This document shows, piece after piece, positions 1 to 5,269 of a stretch of 5,269 nucleotides of DNA. The DNA lies in contig PHDR01000219.1 of NCBI GenBank assembly GCA_002841035.1, forward strand, positions 1 through 5,269. Direction: 5' to 3'. The notes beneath the pieces were generated by a model. It was not told where the DNA came from and did not search any database. It saw only the letters and a list, made by a program, of their open reading frames with translations. Made by a program: the position numbers and the translations under genes. This DNA comes from Bacteroidetes bacterium HGW-Bacteroidetes-12. GTDB taxonomy: Bacteria; Bacteroidota; Bacteroidia; Flavobacteriales_E; Vicingaceae. Position 1 is the first letter of the stretch, and each line of letters starts with the position of its first letter.

Positions 1-99
1 TACTTTTTGTACTTTAGCACTGATTTAGAAAAATTAGTTGAAGGGTTCTGCTCTTTTTTCTAAATTAAAAATTAAAAAATCAATTTTTAGAACCCACCT

Positions 100-137
100 T
101 AATTATATAACATTTTGAAGTAATTATGTAACATTTT
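100..137. repeat. Tandem-like direct repeat, 17 bases, 21-base period
   Basis: Two copies of a 17-base word, at 100-116 and 121-137, differ at one position only (TAATTATATAACATTTT against TAATTATGTAACATTTT). They are spaced by 4 bases, so the period is 21 bases, about two helical turns, which would place both on the same face of the DNA. That arrangement is common for paired regulator sites, but the sequence is AT-rich, so chance or a simple duplication is possible. It lies about 440 bases ahead of the nearest gene. Confidence 0.5.
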
Positions 138-305
138 TCAACTTTAACTACCAATCTTTGCTGAATGAAAAATTAGTTCATAACTAAAAGATAACAAAAG
201 TCATGTTTCATTAAGTCTTTGAGATAAAAAAATGATGATTCTGATTATTAATTAACTATGTTTTTTGAAAATAGGCTGCCCTGAATAATTACAAAATTTT
301 TAAAT

Positions 306-384
306 TGAAGTTGTTTAAAGTTCAAATATAAGAATGAAAAAAGAAACATTTTTTAATTTATAGATGGGGCTTTAAACAACTTCA
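306..384. repeat. Long inverted repeat (15 perfect base pairs, 43-base loop)
   Basis: The arm TGAAGTTGTTTAAAG at 306-320 is perfectly complementary to 370-384. As RNA it can extend inward by two G-U pairs and one C-G pair (321-323 with 367-369), leaving a 43-base loop at 324-366. The loop contains a smaller hairpin of six A's (337-342) facing six T's (349-354) and a 9-codon reading frame starting at 334. There is no T-run directly after the stem, so it is not a classic terminator. It may be a structured leader, a small RNA, the remnant of a small element, or a protein-binding palindrome. Confidence 0.55.
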
Positions 385-580
385 TTATAATCTTCTTAAC
401 CAATTCATGATAAAAGTCATCTTTAAAAATACCAAAAAACATCTTTACATCTAATAATAATCATTAATATACCTACTAATAACATGGATATTTGCTACGT
501 AAAAAGAAAATATATAAGCTTTACAAAACACTAATAAATAAATCAATAAAATAATTATAAACCTCTAAAAATTATCAATC

Positions 581-1471
581 ATGAAAACAAAAAGAAATCT
601 TACCCTATTCGGATTAGGGATTTTATTAATAGGAATGCAAGCGTGTACACATGCCGATGAAAAATTACCAGAACCAACACCTCCACCTGTTGATAACACA
701 GACTATGATTTGTTAGCCTATAATTCAGCTAGTGCAGTAAATGGCAGTAAATTATACAATGATTTCACAAAAGCAGAAACAGGATTTACAACTCCCAAAG
801 ACCCAAATGTTGTTCTTGCTAACATTACTGGATTCAAAGATTTTTACAGATGTAAACAATGTCATGCGTGGGATCAAAAAGCAAAATTTGGTTCTTACAT
901 TAATAGGGCTCCAACTACCACAAGACCAGATGTTTCTGCAACACAACTTACCAACCTGAAATATGCTGACATCAAGATTTTATTTAATAAAATCAAAAAC
1001 ACAGGTGGTGCATTGGTTGACCCAGCAAGAACTGCAGATGGAACCAACCCATCATTAGGAGGAAACAATCATCCTGATTATGGTAAAATTCTAAGTGATG
1101 GTATGATTTGGGACTTAGTAAAATTCTTGAAAGAAGGAGCTTTTAATACCGATGAATTATATACTATTAGCACCACAGGAGCTTACCCTACAGGAAGTAG
1201 AAGCTTTTCTGACATAGGAAAAAATGGAAATGCAGTTGCTGGAGATGCTTTTTATGCAAGTAAATGTGCTGGCTGTCACGGTTCAACAGGAACAACTATT
1301 TTATTAGGAGGTAAAACACTAGGTGATTTCACAAGATCAAATCCACATGAAGTACAACACAAAATTGTTTCTGGTCAATTAGGTTCTTCTATGGGACCAA
1401 CTGCAATTACACTTAGTGAAATGAAAGACTTATATAAAGCACTTGATAACAGTACAAATTATCCAAACTAA
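581..1471 (+). CDS. Diheme c-type cytochrome lipoprotein
   Basis: This 296-residue protein is predicted to be an exported, lipid-anchored electron carrier with two covalently bound hemes. A hydrophobic signal at residues 8-20 ends in a lipobox-like MQAC, with Cys22 as the lipid site. A proline-rich linker follows. The first heme motif is CKQCH at 91-95, followed by a WD pair at 97-98, and its domain ends in a helix near 176-183. The second is CAGCH at 229-233, with Met271 as probable distal ligand and a closing helix at 278-288. For heme 1 the place where class I cytochromes usually carry Met-Pro reads His164-Pro165, suggesting bis-His ligation (inference). The signal peptide and lipobox fit the start at 581; there is no Shine-Dalgarno sequence, as usual in Bacteroidota. 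It heads the gene row, and a terminator-like hairpin follows it. The electron partner cannot be named; the general cytochrome call is firm. Confidence 0.93.
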   Translation: MKTKRNLTLFGLGILLIGMQACTHADEKLPEPTPPPVDNTDYDLLAYNSASAVNGSKLYNDFTKAETGFTTPKDPNVVLANITGFKDFYRCKQCHAWDQKAKFGSYINRAPTTTRPDVSATQLTNLKYADIKILFNKIKNTGGALVDPARTADGTNPSLGGNNHPDYGKILSDGMIWDLVKFLKEGAFNTDELYTISTTGAYPTGSRSFSDIGKNGNAVAGDAFYASKCAGCHGSTGTTILLGGKTLGDFTRSNPHEVQHKIVSGQLGSSMGPTAITLSEMKDLYKALDNSTNYPN

Positions 1472-1481
1472 ATCTAAAAAT

Positions 1482-1524
1482 AACCCAATCGAGGTAGCTG
1501 AAAAAACACCTCGATTGGGTTTTT
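1482..1524 (+). terminator. Intrinsic terminator-like hairpin between the two cytochrome genes
   Basis: A perfect 14-base-pair stem pairs 1482-1495 with 1508-1521 around a 12-base loop (1496-1507), and a run of five T's (1520-1524) overlaps and follows the 3' arm. It starts 10 bases after the stop of the diheme cytochrome gene. Five A's at 1476-1480 give the opposite strand a T-run as well, so it could act in both directions. Only 29 bases separate it from the next gene, and I see no good promoter there. It may therefore act as a leaky terminator or a 3'-end stabiliser that sets the first gene's transcript level apart from the rest. Confidence 0.85.
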
Positions 1525-1550
1525 AATCAAACTAATTAAAAGAACTAAAA

Positions 1551-1943
1551 ATGAATAATATGAAAAACATAGTTCAATTACTTGTTGTTGCAATCATTGG
1601 CTTAACAACATATTCATGCTACCATGATAAATTACCAGAACCAATTCTTGAAGAAGAAATTATCGTTGACAATGTGTCGTTTAAAGATGATATTCAGCCT
1701 ATTTTCACTCAAAATTGCATAAACTGTCATAACGGCACATTGCCTCCTGATTTAAGAGTAGGAAATTCTTATTCAGCGTTAACTAATGGCAATTTTATTT
1801 CTCCTTCCAACAAAGCTGCAAGTATTTTATATAAATCACTTACAGGAAATGGAGCAAGCCAAATGCCACCAAGTTTACCTTTAGAGCAAGCTAAAATAAA
1901 TTTAGTTGGTCAATGGATAGATCAAGGAGCACTTAATAATTAA
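1551..1943 (+). CDS. Small monoheme cytochrome c lipoprotein, planctomycete-cytochrome (PSCyt1) type
   Basis: This 130-residue protein is predicted to be a lipid-anchored single-heme electron carrier. It has a hydrophobic signal (about residues 8-20) and a weaker lipobox, TYSC, with Cys23 as the lipid site. The mature part begins with HDKLPEP, like the diheme cytochrome upstream. The domain opens with FKDDIQPIF at 44-52, carries the heme motif CINCH at 56-60, has the probable distal ligand Met105 in QMPP, and ends with a WIDQGA helix at 122-127. This order (PIF, CxxCH, a serine-containing 'SxLY' stretch, MPP, WIxxGA) is typical of planctomycete-type cytochrome domains (family knowledge). Met4 is an alternative start and would not change the mature protein. 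It lies 29 bases after the hairpin and 19 bases before the beta-barrel gene, probably as the first gene of the operon. Its physiological partner is unknown. Confidence 0.9.
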   Translation: MNNMKNIVQLLVVAIIGLTTYSCYHDKLPEPILEEEIIVDNVSFKDDIQPIFTQNCINCHNGTLPPDLRVGNSYSALTNGNFISPSNKAASILYKSLTGNGASQMPPSLPLEQAKINLVGQWIDQGALNN

Positions 1944-1962
1944 TTTCTAAAATTATAACACT

Positions 1963-2814
1963 ATGAAACGATATAAAATATTAGCTATAGCAGTAATAAT
2001 TCCTCTTTTTTCTTTTGGACAGGAAAATGAAGAAACATCTACTCAAGATGTAAAAAAGTTTGAACGAGCTGCTTTTGAAGGCACCTCTTTAATAGAAAGT
2101 CAAACTACTGTTGCTCACGATAAAAAAACATTAGAAATGGTAATGAATCACCGTTTTGGTTTGGTTGATGCTGGTCCAAAATCTAATGATTTAATTGGTA
2201 TATGGGGTCCTGCCAACATCAGAATAGCATTTAGTTATGCTATTCATGATCGATTAACATTAGGATACGGAACAACTAAAGATAACCGTTTGCAAGATTT
2301 TAATTGGAAAGCAACCTTGCTTAGGCAAACAAAGGGAAAAGGAATGCCTGTAAATGTTAGTTATTATGGAAACTTTACTAACGATGCTAGACGTAAAGAG
2401 AATTTTACGCACACAGAAGATAGATATTCTTTCTTTAATCAATTATTAATTTCAAGAAGAATTAACAGATTAATCTCATTGCAAGTTGCACCAAGTGTTT
2501 CTCATTACAATTTAGTTGAATCTCACATGGAAAACGATGTGTTCGCTCTTAGTGCAGGTGGAAGGGTAAAAGTAAGTCCACAAGCATCTATCCTACTTGA
2601 ATACACACAAATGCTTCATTCTTACAAACATAGCACTCCTAAACCAGGGGTTAGTGTGGGGGTTGAATTTGCAACTGGGTCACATTCATTTCAAATCTTT
2701 ATAACCAATTATAAAGGAATAGTGGCTCAAAAAAATATCATGTACAATCAAAATGATTTCTTTGAAGCTGATTTTATGATTGGATTCAATATAATAAGAT
2801 TATGGCACCTATAA
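1963..2814 (+). CDS. DUF5777-like outer-membrane beta-barrel protein
   Basis: This 283-residue protein is probably an outer-membrane beta-barrel. A Sec signal peptide spans residues 1 to about 19 (MKRYK, hydrophobic core, FSFG, then QEN). Alternating polar and hydrophobic strands follow, with motifs that I recognise from the DUF5777 family: FEGTSLIESQTT near 38-49, LEMVMNHRFG at 57-66, NIRIAFSY at 85-92 and DFNWKATLLRQ at 112-122. The chain ends in a hydrophobic strand with aromatic residues (GFNIIRLW at 274-281), as expected for barrel assembly. There are no cysteines or heme motifs. From memory, family members often sit beside c-type cytochrome genes, and their function is not established. 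Here it lies between two cytochrome genes and an iron-sulfur/quinone module, so a role as a pore or scaffold for an electron-transfer lipoprotein is an attractive guess but only inference. A different small barrel family cannot be excluded without a profile search. Confidence 0.82.
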   Translation: MKRYKILAIAVIIPLFSFGQENEETSTQDVKKFERAAFEGTSLIESQTTVAHDKKTLEMVMNHRFGLVDAGPKSNDLIGIWGPANIRIAFSYAIHDRLTLGYGTTKDNRLQDFNWKATLLRQTKGKGMPVNVSYYGNFTNDARRKENFTHTEDRYSFFNQLLISRRINRLISLQVAPSVSHYNLVESHMENDVFALSAGGRVKVSPQASILLEYTQMLHSYKHSTPKPGVSVGVEFATGSHSFQIFITNYKGIVAQKNIMYNQNDFFEADFMIGFNIIRLWHL

Positions 2815-2824
2815 AAAAAATGAT

Positions 2825-3088
2825 ATGGAAGAATTAGAAAAAAATAAAAAATACAACGTCAACAGAAGAAGTTTCTTTCCAATGCTTGGTGCTGGATTAA
2901 TTCTTCCGCTCTTTGGTTTTGGGAAACCATCACCAGAAGCACTGGAAGAAAGTGACGAATACCAAACATTACTTAAACCTGATGGAACAGCTGTTAGAGT
3001 AAAAAAAAGTGTGTTGGCTGAATCTAAAGTTATAGAAAAAAATATTTCCAACAAATCACTTTTAAATTGGTTAAATAAAGACAAATAA
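2825..3088 (+). CDS. Small Tat-signal protein related to the N-terminus of the next gene's product
   Basis: This 87-residue protein has a Tat-like motif, NRRSFF at 13-18, then a hydrophobic stretch (about 19-33) and a charged tail of some 50 residues. I recognise no catalytic domain and no cysteines. The tail segment with LLKPDG at 49-54 and a valine at 59 aligns without gaps to residues 41-58 of the downstream iron-sulfur protein (LMSTDG at 45-50, Val55), with about six identities in 18 and the same distance from a Tat motif. It therefore looks like a free copy of that protein's N-terminal module. No cleavage site is clear, so the helix could remain as a membrane anchor. It starts 10 bases after the barrel gene and ends 5 bases before the iron-sulfur gene, which favours co-expression. 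The ATG at 2820 is not usable, as it meets a stop after five codons. It may be an accessory or assembly subunit of the complex; its function is unknown. Confidence 0.75.
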   Translation: MEELEKNKKYNVNRRSFFPMLGAGLILPLFGFGKPSPEALEESDEYQTLLKPDGTAVRVKKSVLAESKVIEKNISNKSLLNWLNKDK

Positions 3089-3093
3089 AAATC

Positions 3094-4026
3094 ATGGAAA
3101 AAGATAATAAAAAATCTAGACGAAAGTTTTTAAAACTCGGGGTTAAATTAGGTGCAATAGCATCTATAGGAACAGTTGCTGTTGCTAAAGCCATCGACAA
3201 TGAAAACAAAGAAGAAATGGTTGAATTAATGTCAACAGATGGAAATATTATTCAAGTTCCTGCGTCCGAAGTTCAAGAGGTTGCTACAAAACCTGAAAAC
3301 TATAATTCTAGAGAAGGTTTTCCAAATAAAAAATTTGTAATGGTTGTGGACTTGGCAAAGTGTAAAAATGCACTAAAATGCCAACAAGCATGTAACAAAG
3401 GGCACTATATTACAGGAGAAAATGCTTGGTTAAAAGTTTATAAAATGCAGGAGTCTGAAAAAACTGCTCCTTATTTCCAACCAACTCAATGTCAGCACTG
3501 CGACAAACCACCTTGTGTTAAAGTTTGCCCTGTTGATGCCACATTTAAACGAAAAGATGGAATAGTTTTAATTGATAACGAGCGTTGTATTGGCTGTCGT
3601 TTTTGTATGGCTGCTTGTCCCTATTCCATTCGAGTTTTTAATTGGAATGAACCTAATCAACCAGAAATTGTTCACGAAGAAGAATACACACCCGATTATT
3701 GTGGTAAACCAAGTGTGAAAGGTACTGTTGATAAGTGTGATTTTTGCCCTCACGAAACCATAAAAGGCGAACTCCCCTTTTGTGTTAAAGCTTGTCCTAA
3801 TGATGTTTTTGCCTTTGGTGATGCTTATGAAGATGCTGTTACCAATGGAAGTGGTCAAACATTTAAGTTAAGTGCTCTTTTAAAAGAAAAAGCTGGATAC
3901 AGACTAATGGAAAGTTTAGGTACTGAACCAAGTGTTTTTTACTTACCTCCTACTGATAGATTAGTTGATTTTGAAAAAGGAATGGAAAACTTCAATGAAT
4001 TTAAATCTGTAGATAAAATTGATTAA
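3094..4026 (+). CDS. Tat-exported ferredoxin-like 4Fe-4S subunit (DmsB/NrfC/PsrB type)
   Basis: This 310-residue protein is predicted to be the periplasmic electron-transfer subunit of a membrane oxidoreductase. A canonical Tat motif, SRRKFLK at 8-14, precedes a hydrophobic stretch, with AKA at 31-33 as likely cleavage site. Four cysteine groups follow: I at 90, 96 and 100, II at 133, 136, 141 and 145, III at 165, 168, 171 and 175, and IV at 215, 218, 230 and 234. In this family they normally bind four clusters, I pairing with IV and II with III. Group I lacks its second cysteine: the expected position is Ala93. One extra cysteine, Cys203, brings the total to 16. CPVDAT (145-150) and CPYS (175-178) are typical of the family. 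The gene is 2 bases upstream of the NrfD-type gene, its usual membrane partner. No catalytic molybdopterin subunit is present in the window, so the substrate is unknown. Confidence 0.93.
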   Translation: MEKDNKKSRRKFLKLGVKLGAIASIGTVAVAKAIDNENKEEMVELMSTDGNIIQVPASEVQEVATKPENYNSREGFPNKKFVMVVDLAKCKNALKCQQACNKGHYITGENAWLKVYKMQESEKTAPYFQPTQCQHCDKPPCVKVCPVDATFKRKDGIVLIDNERCIGCRFCMAACPYSIRVFNWNEPNQPEIVHEEEYTPDYCGKPSVKGTVDKCDFCPHETIKGELPFCVKACPNDVFAFGDAYEDAVTNGSGQTFKLSALLKEKAGYRLMESLGTEPSVFYLPPTDRLVDFEKGMENFNEFKSVDKID

Positions 4027-4028
4027 CT

Positions 4029-5269
4029 ATGAAAGATTATGATAAATTAATACAAGACTTAGCTCCAAGAAAATTTGGAAAACTAGGTCAAATTTGGGTT
4101 GCTTTTTTGTGTTTAATTATTCTATTAGCAATGTATGCCTATTATCAACAAATAGATAAAGGTTTAATCATTACTGGTATGCGTGATTATGCATTATGGG
4201 GAATTTACATATCAAACTTCGTGTTTTTTGTGGCTATAAGTTTGGTTGGATCATTAGTAACAGCTATTTTAAGATTATCTGGAACTCATTGGAGTACACC
4301 ACTTACAAGAATATCAGAGGTTATTGCCGTTGCAGCCATCATGATGGCAGGACTTACCATTATACTTGACATGGGGCGTCCAGAAAGGATATATAATATC
4401 TTCTTACATGGCAGACTTCAATCTCCTATTATATGGGATGTTTTGGTTATTACAACCTACCTTGTAATAAGTTTGTTATTATTGTACTATCCGCTATTAC
4501 CTGATTTTGCTATCCTTAAAAAACATTTTAAAGAAAAACCATTTCTGAGTAAAATATACGATAAGCTGTCTTTAAACTGGAAAGGAAGTGAAGCTCAAGT
4601 AAAAATTTATAACAATGCCATTCGTACATTATCAGTTATGATAATTCCAATTGCATTTACCATTCACACAGTTACAGCATGGTTATTTGCTACTACCTAC
4701 CGACCCGGTTGGGACAGTTCAAATTTTGGACCTTATTTTATTGCTGGAGCATTTGTTGCTGGGGCTGGGGCTGTTGTTGTGCTTATGTATGTATTAAGAA
4801 AAGCGTATCATTTAGAAGAATATATAACAGACTTTCATTTTGATAAGATGGGTAAATTACTGGTTTTACTTTGTTTAGTTTACCTATATTTTAATGTGAA
4901 CGAATACTTGGTTCCTGCTTATAAAACTACGGTTGAAGAAGCAGCCCACCTAGAAGGTATGTTTACAGGTAGTTTTGCACCACTATTTTGGAGTGTAATT
5001 ATATTTGGTTTAATTCTTCCTGTTATTGTTCTGATATTCCCAAAAGGAAGAAAGCCTCTACCTCTTTTTATTATTGGATTAATAGTGGTTGTAGGTGCTT
5101 GGTGGAAAAGATACCTTATTGTTTCACCAACACTTCTACATCCTTTTTTACCAGTTCAAGGAGTTCCTGAAGAATGGCATTTTTATCATCCTACTCTATT
5201 AGAATGGATGATAACATTTGGAACATTAGCTGCCGCATTATTAATAATGACTATCTTATTTCGTTATTT
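4029..5269 (+). CDS. NrfD/PsrC-superfamily quinone-interacting membrane subunit, cut at the right edge
   Basis: The frame starts at an ATG 2 bases after the iron-sulfur gene and stays open to the edge: 413 codons plus two bases, without a stop. It encodes a polytopic membrane protein with about ten hydrophobic segments, near residues 21-39, 55-82, 93-113, 134-153, 198-220, 235-255, 276-294, 318-337, 343-363 and 392 onward. Family signs are the ISEVIAVAAIMMAGL stretch at 95-109, DMGRPER at 114-120 after helix 3, and WDVLVITTY at 136-144 followed by YYPLLPD at 153-159. The ten-helix layout, the PLLPD stretch and the late AWWKRYLIV segment (357-365) resemble ActC of alternative complex III and HybB-like proteins more than eight-helix PsrC. 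In the superfamily this subunit exchanges electrons with quinones through the attached iron-sulfur subunit. Probably only a short C-terminal part is missing. The direction of electron flow and the substrate cannot be read from the sequence. Confidence 0.93.
   Translation, partial: MKDYDKLIQDLAPRKFGKLGQIWVAFLCLIILLAMYAYYQQIDKGLIITGMRDYALWGIYISNFVFFVAISLVGSLVTAILRLSGTHWSTPLTRISEVIAVAAIMMAGLTIILDMGRPERIYNIFLHGRLQSPIIWDVLVITTYLVISLLLLYYPLLPDFAILKKHFKEKPFLSKIYDKLSLNWKGSEAQVKIYNNAIRTLSVMIIPIAFTIHTVTAWLFATTYRPGWDSSNFGPYFIAGAFVAGAGAVVVLMYVLRKAYHLEEYITDFHFDKMGKLLVLLCLVYLYFNVNEYLVPAYKTTVEEAAHLEGMFTGSFAPLFWSVIIFGLILPVIVLIFPKGRKPLPLFIIGLIVVVGAWWKRYLIVSPTLLHPFLPVQGVPEEWHFYHPTLLEWMITFGTLAAALLIMTILFRY

Larger units (their letters stand above)
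1..580. other. Gene-free AT-rich upstream region
   Basis: I find no convincing gene here on either strand. Frame +1 is open from the left edge to a TAA at 61-63 (20 codons), which could be the tail of an upstream gene but is short enough to be chance. TACTTTAG at 10-17, followed by CAC, is one mismatch from the Bacteroidota -7 element TAnnTTTG, but a -33 element would lie outside the window. GATATTTG at 487-494 also has one mismatch and would give a leader of roughly 80 bases for the cytochrome gene at 581, yet no TTG is found at the proper distance upstream. On the minus strand TATATTTG (330-323) matches the -7 consensus exactly but lacks a -33 partner. An 8-base A/T hairpin (66-73 with 82-89) sits inside a 7-base inverted repeat (43-49 with 89-95). 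The two clearer repeats are listed separately. The region probably holds the promoter of the cytochrome gene, but I cannot place it. Confidence 0.6.

Noticed and set aside
1..63. Open frame from the left edge ending in TAA, as a possible upstream gene tail
   Set aside because: Twenty codons without homology or composition signal are not enough; chance openness is likely.
487..494. GATATTTG as the -7 promoter element of the first cytochrome gene
   Set aside because: It has one mismatch to TAnnTTTG and no TTG at the expected distance upstream, so it is mentioned only as a weak candidate.
741..959. Overlapping frames on both strands inside the first cytochrome gene (741-959 plus, 752-946 minus)
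   Set aside because: Both lie inside a gene with clear heme motifs and show no features of their own.
2260..2442. 60-codon minus-strand frame inside the beta-barrel gene
   Set aside because: No start context, domain or neighbour supports it; the barrel frame explains the stretch.
2809..3084. 91-codon minus-strand frame covering nearly the whole small Tat gene
   Set aside because: It has no recognisable signal or domain and lies opposite a tightly spaced operon gene whose Tat motif and similarity to the next protein support the plus strand.
3568..3858. 96-codon minus-strand frame
   Set aside because: It lies opposite the iron-sulfur subunit, whose cysteine groups II to IV are beyond doubt; the open frame is a by-product of that coding sequence.
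4757..4774. Short GGGGCT tandem repeat
   Set aside because: It encodes an Ala-Gly stretch within membrane helix 6 of the NrfD-type protein and needs no other explanation.
4988..5170. 60-codon plus-strand frame in another phase near the right edge
   Set aside because: It is contained in the NrfD-type gene, whose membrane helices continue through the region in the true frame.

Overview
The window looks like a piece of a Bacteroidota chromosome, most likely from a flavobacterium-like organism. The DNA is very AT-rich, every complete gene stops with TAA, and no start codon has a recognisable Shine-Dalgarno sequence. One gene matches the DUF5777 beta-barrel type, which I know mainly from Bacteroidota. 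The assignment rests on these traits and not on a database search.

Layout: bases 1-580 hold no convincing gene but contain a short direct repeat with a 21-base period and a long inverted repeat. From 581 to the right edge, six genes run on the + strand. They encode (1) a diheme c-type cytochrome lipoprotein, (2) a small monoheme cytochrome lipoprotein of the planctomycete-cytochrome type, (3) a DUF5777-like outer-membrane beta-barrel, (4) an 87-residue protein that is almost only a Tat-type signal plus a short tail, (5) a Tat-exported ferredoxin-like iron-sulfur subunit with four cysteine groups, and (6) an NrfD/PsrC-superfamily membrane subunit cut by the window edge. Genes 2 to 6 are separated by 19, 10, 5 and 2 bases and look like one operon. 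A strong hairpin with a T-run lies between genes 1 and 2, so gene 1 may be transcribed partly on its own.

How the parts may fit together (inference): the NrfD-type protein exchanges electrons with the menaquinone pool, the iron-sulfur subunit carries them along the periplasmic face, and the two lipid-anchored cytochromes relay them to or from a partner in the periplasm or outer membrane, with the barrel as a companion. No catalytic molybdopterin subunit is visible. It may lie beyond 5269 or be encoded elsewhere, or the cytochromes may be the real redox partners.

The most unusual details are a missing second cysteine in the first iron-sulfur group (Ala93) with one extra cysteine elsewhere (Cys203), the apparent homology of the 87-residue protein to the N-terminal part of the iron-sulfur subunit, a probable His instead of Met distal ligand for the first heme of the diheme cytochrome, and an identical KLPEP motif behind the lipid anchor of both cytochromes.
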